A DNA stretch of 64,000 nucleotides, taken from Caldimonas mangrovi. GTDB lineage: Bacteria > Pseudomonadota > Gammaproteobacteria > Burkholderiales > Burkholderiaceae_C. Within the stretch, counting starts at the first letter, position 1. Each line of letters opens with the position of its first letter. The DNA lies in NCBI RefSeq assembly GCF_023721835.1, contig NZ_JAMKFE010000008.1, forward strand, positions 182,588 to 246,587. The letters are read 5' to 3'. Of this stretch, positions 1 through 8,942 are shown piece after piece. The notes beneath the pieces are model-generated. The model saw only the letters and a list, made by a program, of their open reading frames with translations, did not search any database and was not told where the DNA came from. Position numbers and translations under genes: made by a program.

Positions 1-770
1 CCGTCGAGCCGCGGGTCGGCCCGGTAGGTCGCGAGCGTGTCGCCCGGCTCGTGGCCGCGCTCCCCGGTGGCCGGGTCGACATTGGGAATGGGGCAGCGCG
101 GGCAGGGCTTGACGAGCTTGAGGTGGACGCGGCCCTGCTCGGTGTCGATCCACAGCTCGTCGAGATAGTCCTCGCCGTGAGGGTCGAGCGAGCCATCGAT
201 GCCGTCGATCACCAGGTTGGGCCGGAAACGCTCGATGCCGACCGGCACCACGCCGCGTGCGGACAGCTTCTCGTTCAGCCCGTCAAGCGAAGGCTGCGAG
301 ATCACCAGCACCGGGTAGCCGTCGCTGAACTGGTTCTCGGCCTCGACGCCCTCGGTCCACCGCAGACTCGACAGCCGCTTCTGCTCGGGGTCGAAGCGCA
401 CCAGCCGCACACGCTGGCCGAGGAAGTCGCTGAACCAGTGCGCGGCGAGATCGCCCATGTCGTAGGCCTTGACGCTGTCGTTCCAGACCTGCACGGTGGT
501 CGGCGCCTCGACGGTGTCGTAGGCCACGTGCAGCGCCAGCATGCCCGGGGCGCGCAGCACCATGTCGGCGTGGCGCAACTGCGGGCGGATCAACGCCATG
601 CGCGGCAGCTCCCGCTGGGTGACGAAGTGGCCCTGCTCGTCGACCACCATCCAGGCACGATCGAACTCCAACCCCGTCTCGACCAGCAACGACTCGTCGA
701 GCGGCACGCCGGCGCAAGACTTGACCGGGTACACGTACAGGCCCGAGACCAGAAAACTCACATCGCTCAC
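1..770 (-). CDS. MOSC domain protein (partial, C-terminus outside window)
   Basis: The frame runs off the left edge, so only the first 256 residues are visible. It opens with the MOSC N-terminal beta-barrel signature VYPVKSCAG (residues 13-21) and later has KPCPRCPIPNVD from residue 221, the cysteine-bearing stretch typical of the COG3217 / YcbX-like MOSC group. Members of that group bind or relay sulfur for the molybdenum cofactor or help reduce N-hydroxylated substrates; the exact reaction here is not readable. No ATG is available near the N-terminus. GTG at 770 has GGGGAG eight bases upstream, which decides the start. It lies 67 bases downstream of the asmA-type gene on the same strand and could be transcribed with it. 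Confidence 0.85.
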   Translation of the reverse strand, partial: MSDVSFLVSGLYVYPVKSCAGVPLDESLLVETGLEFDRAWMVVDEQGHFVTQRELPRMALIRPQLRHADMVLRAPGMLALHVAYDTVEAPTTVQVWNDSVKAYDMGDLAAHWFSDFLGQRVRLVRFDPEQKRLSSLRWTEGVEAENQFSDGYPVLVISQPSLDGLNEKLSARGVVPVGIERFRPNLVIDGIDGSLDPHGEDYLDELWIDTEQGRVHLKLVKPCPRCPIPNVDPATGERGHEPGDTLATYRADPRLD

Positions 771-837
771 TTCAATGGCTCCCCATGCGGCCGCACACCG
801 TAGCCGCCGAGCGGTGCCGCCGGCGCCGCGGAGCGGG

Positions 838-3264
838 TCATTTCAACAGATCCTTCAGCTTGTCCTTGAGCGCGTCGCGCGGCTTGGTCGGTTTCGCGGG
901 AGCGGAAGCGGCGGGCGCGGCCGGTTCTGCGGACGGGACGCCCAGCTCCTTCTTCAGCTTGTCCGCGAGCTTGTTCTTCAAGGTGTTCTCGGCGGCACCG
1001 ACTGCGACGGCGGACCACTGAACGCGCCAGTCGATCGCATCGAGCGGGCCGGTCAGCCGCACCGGCACGGTCAGCCCGCGCAGTGCCGCCAGCTCGGCGC
1101 CGCCCTGACCCTTGGAGGTGCCGGCGACCACGGCGCGCGCGGTGTAGTCGATGCGGCTGCGGCCGATGTCGATCGCACCTTCGCCGCCCAGGCGCAGGAA
1201 CGGGCTCTTGACGTCGAGGTCCCGGTTGCGCGCCACGCCGTCGGCGATCTGGAAGCTGGCACTCAGCTCCGAGAAGTCGGTCTTTTCGGTCTGGCGCGCC
1301 TGCTGCACCGCGTCCTTCTGCAGCGTCAGCGCAGCCTTGGCCTCGCGCAGCGTGCGCGCGAGGTTGATGCCCTTGATCGCGCCGTCGCGCAGTTGCAGCG
1401 CGGCCTGCCCGTCGAGGCGGGACTTCATTTCGCCGACGGTCTTGCCCGCCGACTCGAGGTCGAAGCTGACGCGTCCGCGGCCTTCCAGCACGTCCTTCTG
1501 CGCGACGTCCTGCAGCGCGGCGTTGATATCGATGTTGGTCGCCGCCCCCTTGAACATCACGCGTTGCGCACGCGCGTCGGCAAACGCATCGGCGTCGATG
1601 CTGCCGCTCCAGATGCGGCCGGCCAGGGTGCCGACGCGCAGCATGCCGCCATCGAGCGTGGCCTCGATGCGGGCGTCGTCGAGTTGGTAGGGGCGGTAGA
1701 TCAGTGAACCCGCCTTCAAGGACAGACTGCCTTGCAGCGAGCGCAGCGGCGAGAGATCGATCGGGCTGTCGGCGCCGCCGGTTGCCGCCGGTTTGCCGGC
1801 GGTCGCCGCCGAGGGCTCGGCCAGCAGCGTGTTCAAGTCGAGTTTTGCGAACTGCCCCTTGGCATGCACCGTCGGCACCGTCCCTGCAAAGGCGGCAGTG
1901 CCCTGCGTGTCGAACGCGTTGTTGTTCAGTGCGCCGGCAAGCTGCCACTGGGCGGCCTGGGCCGAGGCTTGTGCGCGGCCCTTGACGGCGATCTGCAGCG
2001 GTTTCAGCGACGGGTCCTGCAGTTGCGCCTGCAACTCGAGCTTGTCGAGCGCGACGGCGGTTTTGGCGATCTGCAGCAGCAGGTCGGTGCGCAGCGAGCC
2101 GGACAACTTGCGTTCGCCGCTGCCGGCGAGCGTCGCCTCGAAGCCGGGCAGACGCACTTCGTCGAAGCTGCCGCTCGGCGCCGCAGAGCGGAAGTCGGCG
2201 CTCCAGCCTTGTGCACCGCCGAGCGCCACGCGGCCCTGCAGCGCGCTGCCCTTCAGCGACGAGCCTTCGACCTGCAGTTGCGGCCATTGCAGACGGGCCT
2301 CGATCGGCTGCTTGTCGCGCACGGCCTTCAGTTCGACCGCCAGTTGCTCGACGGCGAGCGCGCGGCGTTGCGGTTCGTACGAGAAGCGCTGCAAGGACAC
2401 GGTCGACGGTTCCAGCTTCAGCGCGCCCAGCATGGCGCTGCTTTCCAGTCGTAGCCCTTCGGCGCGCAGCGCGCCCTGGCTGCCGTCATAGGCGAGATTG
2501 CCGCTTGCGCGCGTGTCGAGCGCCTCCATGCCGAGCGCGCTGCCGGCGTAGGCGAGCTTCATGTCGGTCAATGCCAGCGAGCCGCTGTCGAGGGCCAGGC
2601 GCAGCCGCGTGTCGCCTTTCAAGTCGCCGCGCACCGACGGCTGCACGAGATCGAAGCCTGCGTCGAGTGCGACCGGGGACTCCACGCCGTCGGCGAGTCG
2701 CCCGGTGGTGAGCGAACGCAGGTGCACCTCGCCTTGCAGCTTGGCCGGCACGTCGTGCATCGAGACGCGCACGTTGCGCAGCTCGATGCCGTTGACGTCG
2801 AATTGCAGGCTGCGACCGGAGCCGTCGTTCCCGCTGTTGTCGGGCTGCTTGTCGGACTGCAGCAGGTCGTCGATGTTGCGACGCCCCTGCGCGTCGCGCG
2901 TGTAGCGCAGCCGCAGGCCGCTGGCCTGCACACGGTCGACGACGAGCTGCTTGCGCAGCAGCGGCAGCACCTCCACCGCGAGCGCGGCCTGGTCGAGCCG
3001 CAGAAATTCATCGGCGCGCCGATGCTCGCTGAGCGACACCTGGCGCAGGGTCACCTCCAGCCGTGGGAACACGCTGAGCGAGACCGGGCCGTCGATCGCG
3101 AGCGTGCGCTGCTTGTGCTCACGCGTCCATTCGATCAGCGTGCCCTTGTAACGGTTGGCATCGAAGGTGGCGACCAGATAGGCGGCCGCCGCGGCAAGCA
3201 GCAGCAAGACGGCGCCGAAGGCGATGGCAGCGGTGCGGATCCAGCGTTTGACGTGTGGGCTCAT
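838..3264 (-). CDS. AsmA family protein
   Basis: An 808-residue protein with one N-terminal membrane anchor (about residues 10-31, an Ala/Leu/Val run after KRW) followed by a large periplasmic part. The stretch FDANRYKGTLIEWTREH just after the anchor and the repeated beta-rich, low-charge segments are typical of AsmA proteins; the C-terminal AsmA region (about 520-740) ends in a Lys/Pro/Ala-rich tail. AsmA-like proteins are thought to be inner-membrane-anchored bridges that influence outer-membrane assembly or lipid traffic. It is divergent from the flavin monooxygenase gene, whose start is only 47 bases away, so the two promoters must overlap. The family call is firm; a specific role is not. 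Confidence 0.85.
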   Translation of the reverse strand: MSPHVKRWIRTAAIAFGAVLLLLAAAAAYLVATFDANRYKGTLIEWTREHKQRTLAIDGPVSLSVFPRLEVTLRQVSLSEHRRADEFLRLDQAALAVEVLPLLRKQLVVDRVQASGLRLRYTRDAQGRRNIDDLLQSDKQPDNSGNDGSGRSLQFDVNGIELRNVRVSMHDVPAKLQGEVHLRSLTTGRLADGVESPVALDAGFDLVQPSVRGDLKGDTRLRLALDSGSLALTDMKLAYAGSALGMEALDTRASGNLAYDGSQGALRAEGLRLESSAMLGALKLEPSTVSLQRFSYEPQRRALAVEQLAVELKAVRDKQPIEARLQWPQLQVEGSSLKGSALQGRVALGGAQGWSADFRSAAPSGSFDEVRLPGFEATLAGSGERKLSGSLRTDLLLQIAKTAVALDKLELQAQLQDPSLKPLQIAVKGRAQASAQAAQWQLAGALNNNAFDTQGTAAFAGTVPTVHAKGQFAKLDLNTLLAEPSAATAGKPAATGGADSPIDLSPLRSLQGSLSLKAGSLIYRPYQLDDARIEATLDGGMLRVGTLAGRIWSGSIDADAFADARAQRVMFKGAATNIDINAALQDVAQKDVLEGRGRVSFDLESAGKTVGEMKSRLDGQAALQLRDGAIKGINLARTLREAKAALTLQKDAVQQARQTEKTDFSELSASFQIADGVARNRDLDVKSPFLRLGGEGAIDIGRSRIDYTARAVVAGTSKGQGGAELAALRGLTVPVRLTGPLDAIDWRVQWSAVAVGAAENTLKNKLADKLKKELGVPSAEPAAPAASAPAKPTKPRDALKDKLKDLLK

Positions 3265-3278
3265 GGTCGGGCTATTGT
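3248..3278 (+). promoter_or_regulatory. candidate promoter of the flavin monooxygenase gene
   Basis: TTGACG (3248-3253, five of six to the -35 consensus) is followed after 19 bases by TATTGT (3273-3278). A second -10-like hexamer, TACAAT (3308-3313), overlaps the first possible start codon. If it were used, transcription would begin at about 3320 and the mRNA would be leaderless from the ATG at 3321. Position and hexamers are seen; activity is inferred. Confidence 0.3.
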
Positions 3279-3311
3279 GCCGAGTCCGGGTGACGCCTGC
3301 CCGCTCCTACA

Positions 3312-4442
3312 ATGCCGCGGATGAATCGCTATGACGTCTTCATCCGCGGTAGCGGCATCGTCGGCAAGGCGCTCGCGCTCGCGCTCGCGAAAGCCGGCCT
3401 CGGTGTAGCGCTGGGCCGCACGCCGGCCAGGGCGGCAGCTGAAGACGTGCGCACCTATGCCTTGAGCGCCCGATCGGTCGCGCTGCTGCGCTCGGTGAAG
3501 GCCTGGGACGCCTTGCCGCCGGATGCCGCGACGCCGGTCTACGACATGCGCATCGAGGGCGATGCCGCCGCAGGGACGACGCTGCCCGGCGTGCTGCAGT
3601 TTTCCGCCTGGGAGCAGCAAGTCGGCGAGCTGGCGTGGATCGTCGACGCGGCAGCGCTCGAAGACGCGCTGTCGCAACTGGTGCGCTTCCAGCCCCACGT
3701 CACCGAAGTGGAGGCCGCGATGCCGGCCGCACTGACCGCCATCTGCGAGGGCAAGGAATCGGCGGCCCGGGAGGCGCTGGGCGTCGAGTGGCAGCGGCAT
3801 GCCTATGGGCAGACGGCGATCGCCGCTCGGCTGGCGAGCGACCGGCCGCACCGTGGCATTGCGCGGCAGTGGTTCCGCTCGCCCGACGTGCTGGCGCTGC
3901 TGCCGTTCGATCGCCCCGAGGCGGGCGGGTCCTACGGCCTGGTCTGGTCGGTGCCCGAGGCACGCGCCGCCGAGCTGATGGGGCTGGACGAAGCGGGTTT
4001 CATGCAGGCGCTGCAGGAAGCGAGCGGCGGCGCGGCCGGTGCCTTGTCGCTGCGCTCTGCGCGCGTTGCCTGGCCGCTGTCGCTGGCCCAGGCCAGCCGC
4101 TGGAGCGGCCCCGGCTGGGTGCTGCTCGGCGATGCCGCCCATGTGGTGCACCCGTTGGCCGGGCAAGGCTTGAACCTCGGCCTGGCCGACGTGGACGCGT
4201 TGGCACGGGTGCTGCGCGAGCGCGAGCCGTGGCGGCCGGTCGGCGACGAGAAGCTGTTGCGGCGCTACGAACGCGAGCGGGCGGCGCCGACCTGGGCGAT
4301 GGGCCGCGTCACCGACGGTTTGCTGCATTTGTTTGCAGCGCCGGCCGCCCCGTTGCGGGAACTCCGCAATAGCGGCCTGGGTCTAGTCAACCAACTGAGC
4401 CCCGTGAAGCGCTGGCTGACGCGCCGGGCACTCGATTCCTGA
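3312..4442 (+). CDS. FAD-dependent monooxygenase, UbiH/VisC family
   Basis: A 376-residue class A flavoprotein hydroxylase. The N-terminal dinucleotide motif is GSGIVG (residues 13-18), and the second FAD-ribityl motif LLGDAAHVVHPLAGQGLNLG carries its Asp at residue 274, both as in UbiF/UbiH/UbiI-type ring hydroxylases of ubiquinone synthesis. The expected reaction is O2- and NAD(P)H-dependent hydroxylation of the polyprenyl-phenol ring; which ring position is unclear. Neither ATG 3312 nor ATG 3321 has a good ribosome site. The second gives the more usual N-terminus (MNRYDVFIRG) and matches a possible leaderless transcript, so the true start may be three codons later. A dsbC-like gene follows 20 bases downstream. 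Confidence 0.88.
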   Translation: MPRMNRYDVFIRGSGIVGKALALALAKAGLGVALGRTPARAAAEDVRTYALSARSVALLRSVKAWDALPPDAATPVYDMRIEGDAAAGTTLPGVLQFSAWEQQVGELAWIVDAAALEDALSQLVRFQPHVTEVEAAMPAALTAICEGKESAAREALGVEWQRHAYGQTAIAARLASDRPHRGIARQWFRSPDVLALLPFDRPEAGGSYGLVWSVPEARAAELMGLDEAGFMQALQEASGGAAGALSLRSARVAWPLSLAQASRWSGPGWVLLGDAAHVVHPLAGQGLNLGLADVDALARVLREREPWRPVGDEKLLRRYERERAAPTWAMGRVTDGLLHLFAAPAAPLRELRNSGLGLVNQLSPVKRWLTRRALDS

Positions 4443-4462
4443 AACACTTCCAAGGACGACAC

Positions 4463-5179
4463 ATGACGATGCGCAAGGTGGCCATGGCGGCCGTACTGAT
4501 GGCCGCAGCCGCCGGGGCCTGGGCCCAGGATGCAGCAATTCGCAAGAACCTGGCCGAGCGCCTGCCCAACCTGCCGGCGATCGACGAGATCACCAAGACG
4601 CAGGTGCCGGGCCTCTACGAGGTGCGCGTCGGCAACGACGTGCTCTACACCGACGCGGAGGGCAACTACCTGATCCAGGGCCAGATCATCGACACCCGGT
4701 CACGCAAGAACCTGACGGAGGAGCGTGTCAACAAGCTCACCGCGATCGATTTCGCCAGCTTGCCGCTGAAGGACGCCATCGTCTGGAAGAACGGCAGCGG
4801 CAAGCGCAAGATCGCCGTCTTCGCCGACCCGAACTGCGGCTACTGCAAGCGCTTCGAGCGCGACTTGCAGGCGGTGAAGGACGTCACGGTCTACACCTTC
4901 CTGTTTCCGATCCTGGCGCCGGACTCGACCACCAAGTCGAACGCGATCTGGTGTGCGAAGGACCGTACCAAGGCCTGGCAGGACTGGATGCTGCGCGGCG
5001 TGACGCCGGCCGCGGCGCCCGCAAACTGCGAAACGCCGGTGGCGCGCAACACCGAGCTGGGCCGCAAGCACCGCGTCAATGGCACGCCGGCGCTGGTGTT
5101 CGAGGACGGCACACGCGTCCCCGGTGCACTCAATACCGAGCAGATCGAAGCACAACTGGCAGAAGTCTCGCCACGCTGA
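4463..5179 (+). CDS. dsbC: DsbC family thiol:disulfide interchange protein
   Basis: A 238-residue periplasmic protein with a signal peptide (residues 1-21, ending AGAWA before QDAAI). A DsbC-type N-terminal dimerisation region (about 22-85) leads into a thioredoxin-fold domain with the active site CGYC (Cys125, Cys128) and the cis-proline loop NGTPALVF. Two further cysteines, in IWCAKDR and ANCETPV, match the structural disulfide of DsbC. The expected role is isomerisation of wrongly paired disulfides in the periplasm, kept reduced by DsbD. It starts 20 bases after the monooxygenase gene and ends at a strong bidirectional terminator. DsbC is favoured over DsbG because of length and the GYC active site. 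Confidence 0.92.
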   Translation: MTMRKVAMAAVLMAAAAGAWAQDAAIRKNLAERLPNLPAIDEITKTQVPGLYEVRVGNDVLYTDAEGNYLIQGQIIDTRSRKNLTEERVNKLTAIDFASLPLKDAIVWKNGSGKRKIAVFADPNCGYCKRFERDLQAVKDVTVYTFLFPILAPDSTTKSNAIWCAKDRTKAWQDWMLRGVTPAAAPANCETPVARNTELGRKHRVNGTPALVFEDGTRVPGALNTEQIEAQLAEVSPR

Positions 5180-5196
5180 CCCGCACTGCACACGAG

Positions 5197-5231
5197 AAAA
5201 AGCCGCGCTGCTTGCACAGCGCGGCTTTTTT
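5197..5231. terminator. bidirectional rho-independent terminator
   Basis: A perfect stem of AAGCCGCGCTG with CAGCGCGGCTT closes a six-base loop (CTTGCA). It is flanked by an A-run on the left and a T-run on the right, so it works for both the dsbC transcript and the convergent DUF4148 transcript. Confidence 0.92.
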
Positions 5232-5247
5232 GCGGGCGACCAGCACT

Positions 5248-5622
5248 TCAGCGGACGGTGGCCGATTGCGGGTTGGTGGCCACGCGGGTGGCGTTCTGCT
5301 TCTTCGCGGCGAATTGCTGGGCCGCGACCGGGTCGACCGCTTCGCCGTTCAGCAGTGCGTACTCGCCGTCGGCCTTGGCCTGGCGCAGTTCAGCGGTCAC
5401 TTCGGCGCGGCTGCGGGTCGTGGCGACGGTCGGCACGTAGGTCGACGAGAACACCTTCAGTTCGCCGGCCGACTTGGCACGGGCCAGTTCGGCGCGGACT
5501 TCGGCGCGCGACAGGGTGGACGGACCGTTCAGTTCGGGCGTCGGCGTGACTTCCTGAGCGGCGGCGCCGAAGGACACCAGGGCGGCGGTGGAGACGATGG
5601 CGGTGGCAAGAAGCTTGTTCAT
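5248..5622 (-). CDS. DUF4148 domain-containing protein
   Basis: A 124-residue exported protein: signal peptide about 1-22 (MNKLLATAI..., cleavage after GAAA), then two copies of a short helical repeat, LSRAEVRAELARAKSAGEL and RSRAEVTAELRQAKADGEY, about 30 residues apart. This repeat is the hallmark of DUF4148, a family expanded in Burkholderiales with no established function. The mature protein is small, soluble and rich in Ala, Thr and Glu. It is a single-gene unit: its 3' end meets dsbC at a shared terminator and it has its own long upstream region. Confidence 0.85.
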   Translation of the reverse strand: MNKLLATAIVSTAALVSFGAAAQEVTPTPELNGPSTLSRAEVRAELARAKSAGELKVFSSTYVPTVATTRSRAEVTAELRQAKADGEYALLNGEAVDPVAAQQFAAKKQNATRVATNPQSATVR

Positions 5623-6072
5623 GGCAAATCCTTTCAGTTCGTACCGTTGATGAGGGTTCGGACTGTTCGACCTGCCCGGTCCGGCCGCTGGGGCCGTTGC
5701 GTTGACGGGTTCGTTGGTCCGATGGCTGAAGATTAGGGTTTATCCGGGTTCCGAAAAAGACGATCTTGCTCAACGCACCGTTGCATGGGGTGGAACAATC
5801 GCCCCCTGCCGGACGGGACGCATCGGTCGGCGCTTCCCTGGAAGCGACAATCTCCGCTTTCGTTCAGCCCGCCCGCCTGCCTGTGATGACGCGCCTCGCT
5901 TCGACCCCGGGAACCGGCCTGGCTGCCCCGGGGGCCGCTGAGTCGGGCGGGGGCTCGACGTCCCGCCCGCGGGCTGCGCTGCCGGGTGGCGGCCGCGTTC
6001 AGCGCCTGCTTGTTATTTCCAGGCCGCCGTGGTGTCTGACACGCCGGCCGCCTCACTCAACGTGATCGCTTC
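5623..6072. other. 450-base intergenic region
   Basis: This gap separates the divergent DUF4148 and M61 peptidase genes and must hold both promoters. The part next to the DUF4148 gene (about 5720-5765) is less G+C-rich than the rest. Short open frames across 5766-6065 have no recognisable protein signature and no convincing ribosome site. I saw no convincing hairpin RNA, terminator or operator. Confidence 0.5.
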
Positions 6073-7815
6073 ATGATTTCCTATCGCATCGAACCCCTGG
6101 ATCTCCACGCCCACCTGTTCAAGGTCAGCCTGCGCATTCCCGAGCCGGCCGCGGAGCAGCAGCTGTCGCTGCCGGCGTGGATCCCCGGCAGCTACCTGGT
6201 GCGCGAATTCGCACGGCATCTGCAGCGCGTGAGCGCGCGCCAGGGCCGGCGCGAGCTGCCGGTCGAGCAGCTCGACAAGGCGAGCTGGCACGTGCGCTGC
6301 GACGGCCGTACGGCGCTGGAGGTCAGCTACGAGGTGTATGCCTTCGACAACTCGGTGCGCACGGCCTGGCTCGACGCCTCGCGCGGCTTCTTCAACGGCA
6401 CCAGCGTGTTCCTGCGCGTCGAAGGGCGCGAGCACGAAGCGCACGGGGTCGAGATTCGTGCATTGCCGCGTGGCTGGAAGATCGCGACGGCGTTGCCTGC
6501 CGTGCAGACCGATGCACGCGGGCAAGGGCGTTATGAGGCTCCCGGCTACGACGAGCTGGTCGACCACCCGGTCGAGATGGGCGACTTCTGGCGCGGCGAG
6601 TTCCGGGCCGGCGGCGTGGCGCACGAGTTCGTTGTTGCCGGGGCGCTGCCCGGCTTCAACGGCGAGCGGCTGCTGGCTGACGCCAAGCGGATCTGCGAGG
6701 CGCAGATCCGCTTCTGGCACGAGCGCCGCAAGCCGCCGTTCGGTCGCTACGTCTTCCTGCTGAACGCGGTCGACGACGGCTACGGCGGGCTCGAGCACCG
6801 CGCCAGCACGGCGCTGATCTGCTCGCGGCGCGACCTGCCGCGCGCGGGGGAAGACGGCCAGAGCGAGGGCTACGTGACCCTGCTCGGCCTCGTCAGCCAC
6901 GAATACTTCCATACCTGGAACGTCAAGCGCCTGCGCCCGCGCGAATTCGCGCGCTATGACTACACCCGCGAGAACTACACCGAGCTGCTGTGGTTCTTCG
7001 AGGGGTTCACGTCCTACTACGACGACCTGTTCCTGGTGCGTGCCGGGCTGATCGACGAGGCCCGCTACCTGAAGCTGCTGTCCAAGACGGTGAGTGGCGT
7101 GCTGGCAACGCCGGGCCGCGAGGTGCAAAGCGTCGCGCAGGCCAGCTTCGACGCCTGGGTGAAGTACTACCGGCAGGACGAGAACACCGTCAATGCCACC
7201 GTCAGCTACTACACCAAGGGGTCGCTGGTGGCCTTGGCGCTGGACCTGAGCCTGCGCAGCGAAGGGCGCGGCACGCTGGACGACGTGATGCGGCTGTTGT
7301 GGACCCGCAGCGGTGGCGGTCCGATCGGCGAGAACGACATTGCGGCGGCCTTGAAAGACGTTGCCGGCCGCTCGTTCTCGCGCGAGCTGTCACGCTGGGT
7401 GCACGGCACGCAGGAGCTGCCGCTCGAGCCCTTGCTGCGCGAGGCTGGCGTGCAGTGGAAGACGCAGCCGGCACCGTGGCCGCTGCGCGTCGGCGCGCGC
7501 ACCGCTGATGGTGTCGGCGGCGTGCAGATCAAGGCGGTGATGCGCGGGCAGTGGGCCGAGCGCGTCGGCCTCGCGGCCGGCGACGAGGTGCTCGCCGTCA
7601 ACGACTGGCGCCTGCGCAAGCTCGATGACATGGCACTGCATGGCCGCGAAGGCGAGGCGGTCGAGTTGCTCGTCAGCCGCGACCAGCGCGTGCTGCGCTT
7701 GCGCGGCGCACTGCCGGGGGCCGACGTGTCCTCGGCGAACGTCGCCTTGTCTGTGGCCGCTTCGGCGCCTGGAGCGGCTGCAGAGCGGCGGCAGGCATGG
7801 ATAGGCCGGCGCTGA
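6073..7815 (+). CDS. M61 family metallopeptidase with PDZ domain
   Basis: A 580-residue protein. The first 200 residues are the M61 N-terminal beta domain. The zinc site follows as SHEYFHTWN (His276, Glu277, His280), with the downstream glutamate in WFFEGFTSYY (Glu310), the thermolysin-like arrangement of glycyl-aminopeptidase-type M61 enzymes. The C-terminal part (about 475-555) is a PDZ domain (GGVQIKAVMRG, then AGDEVLAVND). No signal peptide is seen, so it is probably cytoplasmic. M61 members cleave peptides with preference for N-terminal Gly or Ala; the substrate here is unknown. Its last 19 bases overlap the DUF3108 gene, so the two are translated together. Confidence 0.9.
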   Translation: MISYRIEPLDLHAHLFKVSLRIPEPAAEQQLSLPAWIPGSYLVREFARHLQRVSARQGRRELPVEQLDKASWHVRCDGRTALEVSYEVYAFDNSVRTAWLDASRGFFNGTSVFLRVEGREHEAHGVEIRALPRGWKIATALPAVQTDARGQGRYEAPGYDELVDHPVEMGDFWRGEFRAGGVAHEFVVAGALPGFNGERLLADAKRICEAQIRFWHERRKPPFGRYVFLLNAVDDGYGGLEHRASTALICSRRDLPRAGEDGQSEGYVTLLGLVSHEYFHTWNVKRLRPREFARYDYTRENYTELLWFFEGFTSYYDDLFLVRAGLIDEARYLKLLSKTVSGVLATPGREVQSVAQASFDAWVKYYRQDENTVNATVSYYTKGSLVALALDLSLRSEGRGTLDDVMRLLWTRSGGGPIGENDIAAALKDVAGRSFSRELSRWVHGTQELPLEPLLREAGVQWKTQPAPWPLRVGARTADGVGGVQIKAVMRGQWAERVGLAAGDEVLAVNDWRLRKLDDMALHGREGEAVELLVSRDQRVLRLRGALPGADVSSANVALSVAASAPGAAAERRQAWIGRR

Positions 7816-8942
7816 GCGCCTTGGCCCCGGTGCCGCGGCGCGGGCGCCGCGGTGCGGCCTTCGTGGGCCTGCTGCTGGCGGTCCTGGCGGCCCACCTGTG
7901 GGTCAGCGAAGAGATGGCGACCATGCTCGCGGAGATCGACGCTGCACCGATGGTCGAGCGGCTGGAAGCGGTCTACGCACGCATGCTGCAACCGGCCGCT
8001 CCCCCCGTCGTGGCGCCGCCGGCGCCCGCGGCGGCACCGCGTCCGCAGCGCCGTGTCGCACCGCCCCAGGCGGCAGCGAGCGAGCCGGAAGCCGTCGTGG
8101 CAGAGGATGCGGTCGCACCCGAAGCGGGCTTGGCGCCGCCGACCGACGAGTCCGCCGCCGAGCCGCTGCCGCAACCCGAGGAACCACGGCTCGTCGACGC
8201 GCCGGCCGATGCCGGGCCGCCTGCTGCGCAAGGCATGCCCTTCGAGTGGCCGCCGTCGACGCGCATGAGCTACACGCTCTACGGTTACTACCGCGGCGAG
8301 GTGCACGGCAGCGCTCAGGTCGAGTGGATCCGCGCCGGTGACCGCTACCAGGTGCACATCGATGTCCTCGTCGGTCCCGGCTTCGCCCCGCTGATGGCAC
8401 GCCGCATGAGCAGCGACGGCCGCATCACGCCGCACGGCCTGGCACCCGAGGTCTACGAGGAGGAAACGCGGGTTGCCTTTCGCACGCGGCGGGCGGCCGT
8501 GCGGTTCGGCCCGGAATGGATCACGCTGAACAACGGGCGCGAGGTGCCGGCACCGCTGGGCGTGCAGGACACGGCCAGCCAGTTCGTGCAGCTGACCTAC
8601 CGCCTGATGCTGCAGCCCGAGCTGCTGACGCCGGGGCGGGCCATCGAGTTTCCGCTCGCGCTGCCGCGGCGACAGGATCGCTGGTACTACGACGTCGTGG
8701 GTGCCGACAACCTAGCGACCCCGTTCGGCGAGGTGCAGGCCTTCCACCTGCGGCCCCGGCGCGAGACGAAGCGCCGTGACGAGCTGATGGCCGACGTGTG
8801 GTTCGCGCCGACGCTGCTGTACCTGCCGGTGCGCATCGTCATCCGCCAGGACGAACAGAACTACGTCGACCTGACGATCTCGAAACTGCCCGAAGTGGCC
8901 GCCCCGGCGGCCTCCGGCGCTACTCCAGGAACGCCGCCCTGA
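7797..8942 (+). CDS. DUF3108 domain-containing protein
   Basis: A 381-residue protein: a basic N-terminus, one membrane anchor (about residues 22-40), a Pro/Ala/Glu-rich linker (about 60-145), and a C-terminal beta-rich domain starting at YTLYGYYRGEVHGSA that matches the DUF3108 pattern (SDGRITPHGLAPEVY and later VWFAPTLLYLPVRIVI). DUF3108 proteins are exported, have a lipocalin-like or LolA-like look and no agreed function; the linker suggests the domain is held away from the inner membrane in the periplasm. The gene overlaps the M61 gene by 19 bases and, at its 3' end, the convergent gene at 8920 by 23 bases. Confidence 0.82.
   Translation: MDRPALSALAPVPRRGRRGAAFVGLLLAVLAAHLWVSEEMATMLAEIDAAPMVERLEAVYARMLQPAAPPVVAPPAPAAAPRPQRRVAPPQAAASEPEAVVAEDAVAPEAGLAPPTDESAAEPLPQPEEPRLVDAPADAGPPAAQGMPFEWPPSTRMSYTLYGYYRGEVHGSAQVEWIRAGDRYQVHIDVLVGPGFAPLMARRMSSDGRITPHGLAPEVYEEETRVAFRTRRAAVRFGPEWITLNNGREVPAPLGVQDTASQFVQLTYRLMLQPELLTPGRAIEFPLALPRRQDRWYYDVVGADNLATPFGEVQAFHLRPRRETKRRDELMADVWFAPTLLYLPVRIVIRQDEQNYVDLTISKLPEVAAPAASGATPGTPP

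Noticed and set aside
5766..6065. 99-codon frame in the DUF4148-M61 gap
   Set aside because: No ribosome site, low-complexity Pro/Arg/Gly translation and no signature; treated as non-coding.
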